A stretch of DNA of 64,000 nt, taken from AP-15 sp963738185. GTDB taxonomy: Bacteria > Pseudomonadota > Alphaproteobacteria > ATCC43930 > CGMCC-115725. The translations under genes were made by a program, and so were the position numbers. The notes under the pieces are model-generated. The model worked only from the letters and a program-made list of their open reading frames with translations. It was not told the DNA's origin and made no database searches. Each line of letters opens with the position of its first letter. Position 1 is the first letter of the stretch. This document shows positions 1 through 8,499 of the stretch, one piece after another. The stretch is from contig CAVTVA010000003.1 in the NCBI GenBank assembly GCA_963738185.1, forward strand, positions 2,170,001 to 2,234,000. The letters are read 5' to 3'.

Positions 1-1
1 C

Positions 2-1108
2 GACAAAACTATCCGTCGCTACGGGGCTGTGCATGACACGATCTTATTCTATGCTAAATCCTCTCAGTGGGTCTTCAATGTGCAATTTTTATCTCGTAAT
101 GCTTCCAGTCCAAAAACTCATGACCTTTATCTTCATCGCGACGGCAAATTCTATCGGAAGGACAACTGCCGAGCACCAGGTGGTAGGGGACCGCTCTACG
201 AATGGAACGGGCACACGTTCAATTGGCGCTTTTCACCCGATGAACGTGATCGCCTTATCGCCCAAGGTAGGATTGTGTATTCAAAGAACGGTATGCCCCG
301 CGTGCTACGACCAATAGATCCTGAGCGCGGGTCACCGTTGCAAGACGTTTGGACCGATATTGACGCGCCGAACTCTGGCTCGGTCGAAAACCTCGGTTAT
401 CCGACACAAAAGCCTCTCGCGCTCCTGGAACGCATCATTCGAGCTTCTTCAAACGAAGGTGATCTGGTGCTCGACCCGTTTTGCGGGTGCGGGACGACGA
501 TCCATGCGGCGCAGAAATTGGGGCGGGCGTGGATCGGGATCGATGTCACCCATCTGGCGATCTCGCTGATCGAGCGGCGGCTGAAGGACGCGTTTCCCGG
601 CGTTGCCTTTGACGTGCACGGCACGCCAAAGGATCTGGAGAGCGCCGTCGACCTCGCCCGGCGCGACAAGTATCAGTTTCAGTGGTGGGCGGTGTCGTTG
701 GTCGATGCCCGGCCCTATGGCGGCAAGAAAAAGGGCGCCGATGGCGGGATCGACGGCATCCTCTTTTTCCGCAGCGACAAGGACAAGACCGAAAAGGCGC
801 TGATCTCGGTCAAGGGCGGCGACAATGTCGGGGTCGGCATGGTCCGCGACCTGATCGCCGTGGTCGAGCGCGAGAAGGCCGCGGTCGGCGTGCTGATATC
901 CTTGGCGTTGCCGACCCGAGCGATGGAGCGCGAGGCGATCGCCGCCGGCTTTTTCGAGGGGCCGTTCGAGGCGGTGCCAAAAATTCAGATCATCACCTTG
1001 GCCGAATTGTTCCAGGGCATCCGCCCGCGCATCCCGCGCATCGACGCCGCCGCCACCTTCCGCACCGCCGCCCGCGAACCGACCGCCGACCAGGGCCGCC
1101 TGCTCTGA
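2..1108 (+). CDS. DNA methyltransferase fused to Mrr-like nuclease domain (5' end cut by window)
   Basis: The reading frame is open back to the first bases of the window, so the gene starts outside it. The visible part holds the C-terminal half of a beta-class N4/N6 DNA methyltransferase: a Y-P-T-Q-K-P segment, then L-D-P-F-C-G-C-G-T-T, the FxGxG SAM-binding motif, and W-I-G-I-D. The catalytic DPPY-type motif must lie upstream. After the methyltransferase comes a second domain of about 160 residues with G-A-D-G-G-I-D-G and then I-S-V-K-G-G. This is the D...(Q/S)xK arrangement of Mrr/PD-(D/E)xK nucleases. The polypeptide may therefore modify and cut, or be a methylation-linked restriction protein. 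The methyltransferase call is firm. The nuclease call rests on motifs only, and the target sequence cannot be read from the DNA. Confidence 0.8.
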   Translation, partial: DKTIRRYGAVHDTILFYAKSSQWVFNVQFLSRNASSPKTHDLYLHRDGKFYRKDNCRAPGGRGPLYEWNGHTFNWRFSPDERDRLIAQGRIVYSKNGMPRVLRPIDPERGSPLQDVWTDIDAPNSGSVENLGYPTQKPLALLERIIRASSNEGDLVLDPFCGCGTTIHAAQKLGRAWIGIDVTHLAISLIERRLKDAFPGVAFDVHGTPKDLESAVDLARRDKYQFQWWAVSLVDARPYGGKKKGADGGIDGILFFRSDKDKTEKALISVKGGDNVGVGMVRDLIAVVEREKAAVGVLISLALPTRAMEREAIAAGFFEGPFEAVPKIQIITLAELFQGIRPRIPRIDAAATFRTAAREPTADQGRLL

Positions 1109-1163
1109 GCCTCCTTGCCCCCTCCCGCCCTGGAGTGAAAGACCGGCGCAGCAAAGAGGCCAT

Positions 1164-2579
1164 ATGACCAGCCATCTGACCCCCGATCTGTGCGTCATCG
1201 GCGCCGGCGCGGGCGGGCTGGCGGTGGCCGCCGCGGCGGCGCAGCTCGGCGCCAACGTGGTGCTGGTCGAGCGCGGCTTGATGGGCGGCGATTGCCTGAA
1301 TTACGGCTGCGTGCCGTCGAAGTCCTTGCTCGCCGCTTCCCGGCTCGCCGCCATGTGGCGGCGCGCGCCACAATTCGGCCTCGCCTATGCGCCGCCCCGG
1401 ATCGATTTCGCGGCGGTCGCCGACAAGGTGGCACAGGTGATTGCTCGCCTTGCCCCCAACGACTCGGTCGAGCGGTTCGAAGGGCTCGGCGTCACCGTGC
1501 TGCGGGCCGAGGCCCGGTTCACCGGACCGCGCGCTGTGCAGGCCGGCGAGGCCCTGATCCGGCCGCGGCGGTTTGTGATCGCGACCGGCTCGCACCCGGC
1601 CATTCCGCCGATCCGCGGGCTCGACGACGTGCCCTATCTGACCAACGAGACCGTCTTCGCCAACCGGCGGCTCCCCGAGCATCTGATTGTGATCGGCGGC
1701 GGGCCGATCGGCATCGAGATGGCGCAGGCGCATCGGCGGCTGGGCGCGCGGGTGAGCGTGCTCGATCAGGGGCCGCTGTTGCCGCGCGACGATCCCGAGC
1801 TCGTGGCGCTGCTCGGCGAACGGCTCGCCGGCGAAGGCATCGCGCTGCGCCCGCGGGTGCCGGTCGTCGGCGTCGAGCGCGACGCCGAGGGGGTGGCGGT
1901 GGCGCTCGAAGGCGGCGAGCGGGTCGTCGGATCGCACCTCTTGGTCGCCGCCGGCCGGCGCCCGAGCATTGATGCGCTCGATCTCGGCGCCGCCGGGATC
2001 GCCGCCGGCCCGCAAGGGGTCACGGTTGACGCGCGGCTGCGCACCACCAACCGCCGCGCCTTTGCGATGGGCGATGTCGCGGGCGGCCCGCAATTCACCC
2101 ATGTGGCGCTCTATCACGCCGGGGTCGTGATCAAGAACGCGCTGTTCCGCCTCCCGGCGCGGGTCGATTACCAGGCGTTGCCGTGGGTCACCTACACCGA
2201 CCCGGAGCTCGCCCAGGTTGGCCTGAGCGAGGCGGCAGCGGGGGCCGCCGGCCGGGCCGTGCGGGTGCTGCGCTGGCCGTTTGCCGAGAACGACCGCGCC
2301 CAGACCGAGCGCGACGGCGTGGGTCTGGTCAAGATCGTCACCCGCCGCGACGGCCGCGTGCTCGGCGCGTCGATCCTCGGCGCCGGCGCCGGCGACCTGA
2401 TCCTGCCCTGGGCCCTGGCGGTCTCGCAGAAGCTCAAGATCGGTGCGCTCGCCAATCTGGTGGTGCCTTATCCGACCCGCGGCGAGGCCGGCAAGCGCGC
2501 CGCCGGCAGCTTTTACACACCGGCATTGTTTTCGCCGCGCACCCGCCGCATCGTGCGCTTTCTGGCGCGGTTTGGCTGA
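1164..2579 (+). CDS. Pyridine nucleotide-disulfide oxidoreductase (MerA/Lpd-like FAD enzyme)
   Basis: This 471-residue class I flavoprotein disulfide reductase carries the FAD motif G-A-G-A-G-G near residue 13, the redox pair C44/C49 in G-G-D-C-L-N-Y-G-C-V-P-S-K, a second Rossmann motif G-G-G-P-I-G near residue 174, and a C-terminal dimerisation domain. The family passes electrons from NAD(P)H through FAD to the disulfide and on to a substrate. It resembles mercuric reductase but lacks the N-terminal HMA domain and the C-terminal vicinal Cys pair. The usual H-P-T-x-E active-site motif is replaced by Y-P-T-R-G-E. True mercuric reductase or lipoamide dehydrogenase activity is therefore unlikely, and the substrate is unknown. 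A histidine kinase starts 15 bases downstream and may be co-transcribed. Confidence 0.85.
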   Translation: MTSHLTPDLCVIGAGAGGLAVAAAAAQLGANVVLVERGLMGGDCLNYGCVPSKSLLAASRLAAMWRRAPQFGLAYAPPRIDFAAVADKVAQVIARLAPNDSVERFEGLGVTVLRAEARFTGPRAVQAGEALIRPRRFVIATGSHPAIPPIRGLDDVPYLTNETVFANRRLPEHLIVIGGGPIGIEMAQAHRRLGARVSVLDQGPLLPRDDPELVALLGERLAGEGIALRPRVPVVGVERDAEGVAVALEGGERVVGSHLLVAAGRRPSIDALDLGAAGIAAGPQGVTVDARLRTTNRRAFAMGDVAGGPQFTHVALYHAGVVIKNALFRLPARVDYQALPWVTYTDPELAQVGLSEAAAGAAGRAVRVLRWPFAENDRAQTERDGVGLVKIVTRRDGRVLGASILGAGAGDLILPWALAVSQKLKIGALANLVVPYPTRGEAGKRAAGSFYTPALFSPRTRRIVRFLARFG

Positions 2580-2594
2580 AGCGGACGATCTTCT

Positions 2595-4001
2595 GTGCTG
2601 CTGCGGAGCCTGTCGGCCCGTCTTCTGGTGCTGACCGTTTTTTTTGTGATGGTCGGCGAGGTGCTGATCTTCGTGCCCTCGGTCGCGCGCTTTCGCATGA
2701 CCTATTTTGAGAACCGCATCGCCTCGGGCGAGCTTGCGACCTTGGCGCTCGAGGCGAGCCCGACCGGGCGTCTCGACCGCAGCCTGGTCGACCGGCTGCT
2801 CGCCCGGGTCGGCGCCCGCGGCGTGATCCTGCACCGCGCCAACGGCATGGTGCTGATGCTCGACCGCGCGATGCCGCCACAGCCGGACCTGACGATCGAT
2901 CTGAGGCACCCGAGCATGATCGGCGCCATTCGCGGCTCGTTCATGGCCTTGGTCCATGGCGGCAATCGTCTGATACGGGTGCTCGGCCCGTCGCCGACCG
3001 GCAGTGGCGAGACCGTCGAGGTGCTGCTCGACGAGGCGCCATTGCGCTCCGAGATGTGGGGCTTCGGCATCCGCATCCTCGAATTGTCGATCGTGATCTC
3101 GCTGTTTGCCGCAGCCCTCGTCTATCTGAGCCTGCAATGGCTGTTGGTGCGGCCGATGCGCCGGCTGACCGCGAGCATGGTGGAATTTCGTGAAGATCCC
3201 GAAGACGCCGCGCGGATGATCAGGGCGAGCCGCCGCAAGGACGAGATTGGGGTCGCCGAGCGCGAGCTCGCGATCATGCAAGAGACCGTGCGCCGGGCCT
3301 TGGGCCAACATGCTCGCCTCGCGGCGCTCGGCACCGCGGTGACCAAGATCAATCACGATTTGCGCAACATTCTGGCCACCGCCCGGCTGGTCACCGACGG
3401 ATTGACCGCCAGCGCCGCTCCCGAGGTGCGCCGCATCCTGCCGCGCCTGCTCGACGCCATCGACCGGGCCGCGGCATTATGCACGCGCACACTCGATTTT
3501 TCGCGCGAAGGGGCGGCGCCCCTGGCGCGCAGCCGGTTTCGCCTGGCCCCGCTGATCGGCGAGGTGGGTTCCGGCCTGGCGATTTCCGCGCATGATCCGG
3601 CGATCGAATGTGCGATCCCGGCCGATCTCGAAATCGAGGCCGACCGCGATCAGCTCTACCGGGTGCTGTCGAACCTGGCGCGCAATGCGCTCGAAGCCGG
3701 GGCGCAGCGGCTGCGCTTCACGGCAACGCGCGAGAACGGCGCGGTGGCGATCGAGGTCGGCGACGACGGCCCCGGCCTGCCGCCCAAGGCGCGCGAGAAC
3801 CTGTTCCGGCCGTTTTTCGGGTCGGCCCGCCCCGGCGGCAGCGGGCTCGGCCTGGCGATCGCCCGAGAATTGGTGCGCGCGCATGCCGGCGAGCTGGTTT
3901 TGGTCGCCAGCACCGGCGCCGGCACCACCTTTCGCCTGACCCTGCCGGCCGGCGCCGACCATGCCGCCGCGATCAGTCGAGCGCCAGCACCGTCGCCTTG
4001 A
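2595..4001 (+). CDS. Sensor histidine kinase
   Basis: This 468-residue membrane kinase starts at GTG just after the flavoprotein gene. An N-terminal transmembrane segment (about 8-30), a periplasmic sensor loop of some 130 residues and a second membrane segment (about 160-180) are followed by a HAMP-like linker. The dimerisation helix has an unusual H-box, I-N-H-D-L-R-N, in place of the common H-E-L-R-T-P. The ATPase domain shows the N box (N-L-A-R-N-A), G1 (D-D-G-P-G-L-P) and G2 (G-G-S-G-L-G-L-A). No receiver domain or adjacent response regulator is present, so its partner is elsewhere. Its 3' end overlaps the convergent methyltransferase gene by 29 bases. Confidence 0.85.
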   Translation: MLLRSLSARLLVLTVFFVMVGEVLIFVPSVARFRMTYFENRIASGELATLALEASPTGRLDRSLVDRLLARVGARGVILHRANGMVLMLDRAMPPQPDLTIDLRHPSMIGAIRGSFMALVHGGNRLIRVLGPSPTGSGETVEVLLDEAPLRSEMWGFGIRILELSIVISLFAAALVYLSLQWLLVRPMRRLTASMVEFREDPEDAARMIRASRRKDEIGVAERELAIMQETVRRALGQHARLAALGTAVTKINHDLRNILATARLVTDGLTASAAPEVRRILPRLLDAIDRAAALCTRTLDFSREGAAPLARSRFRLAPLIGEVGSGLAISAHDPAIECAIPADLEIEADRDQLYRVLSNLARNALEAGAQRLRFTATRENGAVAIEVGDDGPGLPPKARENLFRPFFGSARPGGSGLGLAIARELVRAHAGELVLVASTGAGTTFRLTLPAGADHAAAISRAPAPSP

Positions 4002-5205
4002 GATAGGCGCTCTCGGGCAAGGCCGGATGGACCGGGTGGTCGGCCCCGGCCCCGGCGTTGCGCAGGATGCGGAAGCTGCGGCCGGCATCGGCGAGCCCGC
4101 GGCGCACGGCCTCGGCGAAATCCGCCGCACCGACATTGTATGAGCACGAGGCGATAAACAGGATGCCGTCGCGGGCGGTCAGCGATGCGGCGAGCCGGGC
4201 GAGCTTGCGATACCCGCGCAGTGCCGCCGGCACCTCCTTACGCGATTTGGCGAAGGCCGGCGGGTCGGCGACGACAATGTCGAAACGCTCGCCGGCGGCG
4301 GCGAGCCGGGCGGCCTCGGCAAACACCTCGGCGCGGCGAAAGCTGCAATTGTGCTCGACCGCATTCAGCGCCGCCGCCTTGCCCGCCAGCGCGAGCGCCG
4401 GCTCGGACCGGTCGATGCCGAGCACCGCCGCGGCGCCGGCATACGCCGCCTGAACTGCGAACCCGCCGGTGAAGCAATAAAGGTCGAGCAGGCGCGCCCC
4501 GCGGGCCTGCCCGGCGACCCAGAGCCGGTTGTCGCGCTGATCGAAAAACCAGCCGGTCTTCTGCCCGGCGAGCGGGTCGATTGGAAACACGGCAGTGCTT
4601 TCGTGGACGAGAACCGGTGCGTCGAGCGCGCCCATGGCCAGCCGCACCTCCGCCGGCAACCCTTCCTGCACGCGCACCGGGCTGTCGTTGCGCAGCACGA
4701 TCGCCTGCGGCTGCAGCAGCGCTGCGAGCGCTTCGACGACGAGCGGCTCGAGCCGGGCCATCCCGGCGGCGTTCGACTGCACGACGAGGACCGCGCCATA
4801 GCGGTCGACCACCAGCCCCGGCAGCCCGTCCACCTCGGCATGGACGAGGCGGTAATAGGGTGGCTCATAAAGGCGCTGGCGCAGCCGCAGCGCGCGTTCG
4901 AGCCGCCGGGCGAGGAACCGCCGATCGATCGGGCGGCCGGCGTCCCGGTCAAGCAGGCGCGCGGCCAACAGGCAGTGCGGGTTGAACATCGCCACCCCGA
5001 GCGCGCTGTCGTCGGCGCGGCGCAGGGTGACGAGGGTGCCCGGCGAGAGCGCGCGGGCCGCCTCGTCCATCCGCACCTCATTGGCGAAGATCCACGGATG
5101 CCCCATCTCAGCGCGCTTGTGGCGCCCCGGCAGCAGCGCCACCGAGGGCCGGGTCGCCGGCTCGTCGCCGGCCATCCGGTCGAGAACAGCTGCCTCAGCG
5201 TTCAT
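3973..5205 (-). CDS. rlmI: RlmI-like class I SAM-dependent rRNA methyltransferase
   Basis: This 410-residue protein matches the RlmI/YccW family, which methylates 23S rRNA cytosine (m5C1962 in E. coli). An N-terminal PUA-like RNA-binding region (about 20-100, with G-H-P-W-I-F-A-N-E-V) precedes a central EEHEE-like segment and a Rossmann methyltransferase domain. The SAM motif L-L-D-L-Y-C-F-T-G-G-F lies near residue 245. Motif IV is A-D-P-P-A-F-A-K-S, and the catalytic Cys sits in A-S-C-S-Y-N-V. The length is normal for the family. It is convergent with the upstream kinase gene and shares 29 bases with it. The family is certain; the exact modified base is inferred from the family. Confidence 0.85.
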   Translation of the reverse strand: MNAEAAVLDRMAGDEPATRPSVALLPGRHKRAEMGHPWIFANEVRMDEAARALSPGTLVTLRRADDSALGVAMFNPHCLLAARLLDRDAGRPIDRRFLARRLERALRLRQRLYEPPYYRLVHAEVDGLPGLVVDRYGAVLVVQSNAAGMARLEPLVVEALAALLQPQAIVLRNDSPVRVQEGLPAEVRLAMGALDAPVLVHESTAVFPIDPLAGQKTGWFFDQRDNRLWVAGQARGARLLDLYCFTGGFAVQAAYAGAAAVLGIDRSEPALALAGKAAALNAVEHNCSFRRAEVFAEAARLAAAGERFDIVVADPPAFAKSRKEVPAALRGYRKLARLAASLTARDGILFIASCSYNVGAADFAEAVRRGLADAGRSFRILRNAGAGADHPVHPALPESAYLKATVLALD

Positions 5206-5350
5206 CTCTTCAAGGGCTCCAACTTGCCGATACTGCGTCCGCCATTATCTACCCGTTATCTGCCGCCGCCGCTCACCGTTTGCGAGCCCCGATGCGCTTG
5301 CCTTTTGCCATGCCGCCGGGTAGTTGTTGCGGCGGCTCGTTGTGCCGCAT

Positions 5351-5428
5351 GCGCCCGTAGCTCAATTGGATAGAGCACCAGACTACGGATCTGGGGGTTA
5401 GGGGTTCGAACTCCTCTCGGGCGCGCCA
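5351..5428 (+). tRNA. tRNA-Arg(ACG), CCA encoded, with an 8-nt T-loop
   Basis: A full cloverleaf can be folded. The acceptor stem GCGCCCG pairs with CGGGCGC at 5418-5424. The D-arm is at 5360-5376. The anticodon stem CCAGA/TCTGG holds loop CTACGGA, giving anticodon ACG, which reads CGN arginine codons after A34 deamination. The variable loop is GGGTT, and discriminator G plus CCA are encoded. The T-stem AGGGG/CCTCT pairs fully, but the loop between is TTCGAACT, 8 nt instead of 7. The usual alphaproteobacterial form would be TTCGAAT. One base is therefore extra, either a sequencing error or a genuine anomaly. Confidence 0.9.
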
Positions 5429-5599
5429 CTCCCTTGCAAACAATGTAGCGGTCGGCCGAGCGTGGCCGCCCCTTGGGCCTGGACGCGCCGTGGATCGGGC
5501 GCATAATGGCGCGAAGGCATGGCGGCGGTCGGCGGCGGCTAGGCTCGGTCCGCCGGGCCAATCCGACAAAGCCAGGCGATGCCGGGATAGGAGGGCAGG

Positions 5600-6397
5600 A
5601 TGGGCTGGCTCGACGGCCAGGTGGCGCTGGTTACCGGCGGCGGCTCGGGGATCGGCCGCGCAGTCGTCGAACGCTATGTGGCGGAGGGGGCCCGGGTCGC
5701 GGTTATGGACCGGGCGCCGGGACGCGGCGAGGAGCTGCGGCGCGAATTCGGCGACCAGGTGGCGGCGATCGCCGGCGATGTGGCGCGGCTCGACGACAAC
5801 CGGAGCGCGGTCGCCGCGACCGTCGCCGCCTTTGGCCGGCTTGACATTTTTGTCGGCAATGCCGGGCTGCTCGACGGCTTTATCCCGCTCTCCGAGATGC
5901 CGGAGGAGAGGCTGGAAGCGGCCTGTGACGAATTGTTCGCGGTCAATGTCAAGGGCTGCATCCTCGGCGCCAAGGCGGCGCTGCCCGAGCTGACCAAGAC
6001 GCAGGGCTGCATGATCTTTACCGCCTCGGGGGCGGGGTTCACCTCGGCCGGCGGCGGGGTGATCTATACCGCCTCGAAGCATGCGGTCGTTGGAATTGTG
6101 CGGCAATTGGCGGTCGAGCTGGGCCCAAGCGTGCGGGTCAATGGGGTCGCGCCCGGCGGCACGATGACCGATCTGCGCAGCGTCGCGGCACTGCAGCTCG
6201 AGGATCGCTCGCAATTCGCCATTCCTGGTGCTGCCGACCGGATCGCCGCCGGCAACCCGCTGCACTTGGCGATGGAGCCCGCCGATCTCGCCGGCGCCTA
6301 CGTGTTTCTGGCCTCGCGCGCCAATGCCCGCGGAGTTACCGGCAGCATCGTCTCGGTCGACGCCGGCTCGACCCTGCGCATGCCGCGGCCGCGGTGA
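5600..6397 (+). CDS. SDR family dehydrogenase, cis-dihydrodiol dehydrogenase (BphB/HcaB)-like
   Basis: This 265-residue classical short-chain dehydrogenase has the cofactor motif G-G-G-S-G-I-G near residue 13, N-A-G near residue 90, a catalytic Ser in T-A-S-G-A-G and Y-T-A-S-K. The spacing and the C-terminal half (V-R-V-N-G-V-A-P-G-G and the G-A-Y-V-F-L-A-S-R segment) resemble biphenyl- and phenylpropionate-dihydrodiol dehydrogenases. These oxidise the cis-diol made by a ring-hydroxylating dioxygenase to a catechol using NAD+. The dioxygenase subunits follow 120 bases downstream on the same strand, which supports the role. GAGGGCAGG precedes the ATG as ribosome binding site. The exact substrate is not deducible. 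Confidence 0.8.
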   Translation: MGWLDGQVALVTGGGSGIGRAVVERYVAEGARVAVMDRAPGRGEELRREFGDQVAAIAGDVARLDDNRSAVAATVAAFGRLDIFVGNAGLLDGFIPLSEMPEERLEAACDELFAVNVKGCILGAKAALPELTKTQGCMIFTASGAGFTSAGGGVIYTASKHAVVGIVRQLAVELGPSVRVNGVAPGGTMTDLRSVAALQLEDRSQFAIPGAADRIAAGNPLHLAMEPADLAGAYVFLASRANARGVTGSIVSVDAGSTLRMPRPR

Positions 6398-6428
6398 GGA
6401 TTTTAATGTCAAGCGTCATCGAGGATAG

Positions 6429-6471
6429 CCCCTCACCCTCCCACGCCTGCGGCGCGGGCCGGGGTGAGGGG
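6429..6471. repeat. Intergenic palindrome (REP-like)
   Basis: The arms CCCCTCACCC and GGGGTGAGGGG flank a GC-rich centre in the gap between the dehydrogenase and dioxygenase genes. It could form a strong hairpin and act as an attenuator or mRNA-stability element, but similar palindromes are dispersed repeats in many alphaproteobacteria. Confidence 0.6.
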
Positions 6472-6516
6472 CCAACTCCCCGGAAATAAGGGCAAAGGGC
6501 AGTTCAGGAGGCAGCG

Positions 6517-7812
6517 ATGACGAGTGATCTGCGGGGGCTGGTCGATGATGACAACGGGCTGGTCAGCCGACGCATCTTTATCGAGCCGGAAATCTATGAA
6601 CAGGAGCAGAGGCAGATCTTTGCCCGCTGCTGGCTGTTCCTTTGCCACGAAAGCCAGCTTGCGCAGCCGGGCGATTTCTACACGACCTATATGGGCGAGG
6701 ACCCGGTGTTGGTGGTGCGCGACAGCCGCGGCAAGATCAACGCCTTTCTGAATGTCTGCCGGCATCGCGGCAATCGCCTGTGCCGCGCCGACAGCGGCAA
6801 CGCCGCCAGCTTCACCTGCGCCTATCACGGCTGGACCTATCGCAACGACGGCTCGCTGACCGGCGTGCCGCATTTGAAGGATTTTTATTACGACAAGCTC
6901 GACCGGGCGCAGTGGGGCCTGGTGCCGGTGGCGCAATTGGACAGCCATAGGGGGCTGATCTTCGCTACCTTCGACAAAGAAGCGCCGCCGTTGCGCGAAT
7001 ACCTGGGCGAAATGGCGTGGTATCTCGACGTGTTCTTCGACCGGCGCGAGGGCGGGGTCGAGGTGCTGGCCACGCATAAATGGATCATGCCGTGCAACTG
7101 GAAATTCCCGGCCGAGAATTTCGGCGGCGACGCCTATCACGTGCAGTGGACCCATCTGTCGGCGATCACCACCGCGTTTAGCAGCGGCGTCACCGCCAAC
7201 CCGAAATCGCTGGGCAGCATGGTGTCGCCCGGCAACGGGCATATGCTGATCTGCGTCGGCCCCGACGATGTCGGCGACCCGCCGGTGCCGGCGATCCAAG
7301 CCTATGAGCGCGAGATCCGCGACGAGGTCGCAAAACGCCTGGGGCCGCGCGCAAGGCTGGCCAGCCCGATCGTCGGCACCGTGTTCCCGCACTTCTCGAT
7401 ATTGCGCAGCACCTCGCGGACCTTTCGCGTGTGGCAGCCGCGCGGGCCCGACAAGACCGAGGTGTGGTCCTGGGTGTTCTGCGACAAGGCGGCGCCGGCC
7501 GAGGTCAAGGAGGAGGTGCGGCTCGCCGCGGTGCGCGGCTTTAGCCCGTCCGGCACCTTCGAGCAGGACGACATGGACAATTGGCAGGAATGCACCGGCA
7601 CCTGCCGCGGCGTCGTCTCGCGGCAAATGCCGCTGAACTATCAGATGGGAATGGGGCACGACCGCTTTGATGCGGGGCTCGGCGGCTGGGCCAGCGAAGG
7701 GCGCATCAGCGAGAACAACCACCGCCACTTCTACCGCCGCTGGGCCGAATTGATGGCGGGCGGCAGCTGGGCCGAGCTCGCACCCGGCAAGGCGCAGGCC
7801 GCAGATGACTGA
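6517..7812 (+). CDS. Aromatic-ring-hydroxylating dioxygenase, alpha (Rieske) subunit
   Basis: This 431-residue protein is the catalytic large subunit of a Rieske non-heme iron oxygenase. The Rieske [2Fe-2S] ligands are C81-x-H83 (C-R-H-R-G-N) and C101-x2-H104 (C-A-Y-H-G-W). The mononuclear iron site is visible as H208 and H213 in the D-A-Y-H-V-Q-W-T-H segment, with bridging D205 and a C-terminal Asp in the E-Q-D-D-M-D-N-W segment (about 350-355). Such enzymes insert both atoms of O2 into an aromatic ring to form a cis-dihydrodiol. The small subunit overlaps it by 8 bases. No ferredoxin or ferredoxin reductase gene is nearby, so electrons must come from components encoded elsewhere. AGGAGG precedes the ATG. 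Confidence 0.93.
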   Translation: MTSDLRGLVDDDNGLVSRRIFIEPEIYEQEQRQIFARCWLFLCHESQLAQPGDFYTTYMGEDPVLVVRDSRGKINAFLNVCRHRGNRLCRADSGNAASFTCAYHGWTYRNDGSLTGVPHLKDFYYDKLDRAQWGLVPVAQLDSHRGLIFATFDKEAPPLREYLGEMAWYLDVFFDRREGGVEVLATHKWIMPCNWKFPAENFGGDAYHVQWTHLSAITTAFSSGVTANPKSLGSMVSPGNGHMLICVGPDDVGDPPVPAIQAYEREIRDEVAKRLGPRARLASPIVGTVFPHFSILRSTSRTFRVWQPRGPDKTEVWSWVFCDKAAPAEVKEEVRLAAVRGFSPSGTFEQDDMDNWQECTGTCRGVVSRQMPLNYQMGMGHDRFDAGLGGWASEGRISENNHRHFYRRWAELMAGGSWAELAPGKAQAADD

Positions 7813-8359
7813 TCAACCGGCTCGCGAGGGGGACATCCGCGAAATCGAGCAATTCCTCTACCGCGAGGCGCGGCTCCTCGACGAGCGGCGGTTTCGCGAA
7901 TGGCTCGATCTCTTTACCGAGGAGCTGCGCTATTCGATGGCGACGCGCGCCAACCGCTATCCCTTGTCGAGCAAGGCGATCGCGGTGCTCGATCCGTCGC
8001 GCCTGCCGAACGACGAGAGCGCCGACGAGGACGCGCTGGCGGTCCTCGACGAGACCAAGGCGACATTGGCCGGCCGCGTCGCACGGCTTGAAACCGGCAT
8101 GGCCTGGGCCGAGGACCCGCCCTCGCGCACCCGGCACTTTATCGCCAATATCGAAGTGGCGCCGGCGGAGGCAGCGGAAATCGCGGTCCGCTGCAACTTC
8201 ATCGTTTACAAGAGCCGGTCGGAGACCGAGCAGGATTTCTACGTCGGCGCCCGCCGCGACCTGCTGCGTCGGACCGATGGCGGCTGGAAGATCGCCCGGC
8301 GCAAGCTCGTCCTCGACCAGAACGTATTGCTCGCCAAAAACATCAGCATCTTTTTTTAG
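7805..8359 (+). CDS. Aromatic-ring-hydroxylating dioxygenase, beta subunit
   Basis: This 184-residue small subunit has the SnoaL-like cone fold typical of dioxygenase beta subunits. The recognisable segments are an N-terminal E-I-E-Q-F-L-Y-R-E-A-R-L-L-D helix, a R-F-R-E-W-L-D-L-F segment, and a C-terminal A-R-R-K-L-V-L-D-Q-N. It has no metal ligands and acts structurally, forming the alpha3-beta3 hexamer with the preceding alpha subunit. Its start codon lies inside the end of the alpha gene (8-base overlap), which indicates translational coupling. Length is normal. Confidence 0.92.
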   Translation: MTDQPAREGDIREIEQFLYREARLLDERRFREWLDLFTEELRYSMATRANRYPLSSKAIAVLDPSRLPNDESADEDALAVLDETKATLAGRVARLETGMAWAEDPPSRTRHFIANIEVAPAEAAEIAVRCNFIVYKSRSETEQDFYVGARRDLLRRTDGGWKIARRKLVLDQNVLLAKNISIFF

Positions 8360-8499
8360 AGTCGCCATTCCAATCTACAGCGAGCGGTTGGCGAAGGGTC
8401 GGGCAAGATGGGTTGCGGCGCTGCTATTGACAGGGTGCGCGGTGCGGGATACCGCTCGCGCAGCGTCCCTTTCGTGTCTCCCGCGTCGAGGGCCGAGCG

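Noticed and set aside
682..1167. Several long frames overlapping the methyltransferase, and similar shadow frames throughout
   Set aside because: They are Arg/Ala/Pro-rich, lack ribosome binding sites and homology, and are produced by high GC content opposite real genes.
1164..2579. Mercuric reductase
   Set aside because: No HMA domain, no C-terminal vicinal cysteines, and no mer operon.
993..3356. 787-residue frame on the minus strand opposite the flavoprotein and kinase
   Set aside because: Composition is Gln/His/Arg-rich with no domain, and both strand partners are clear real genes.
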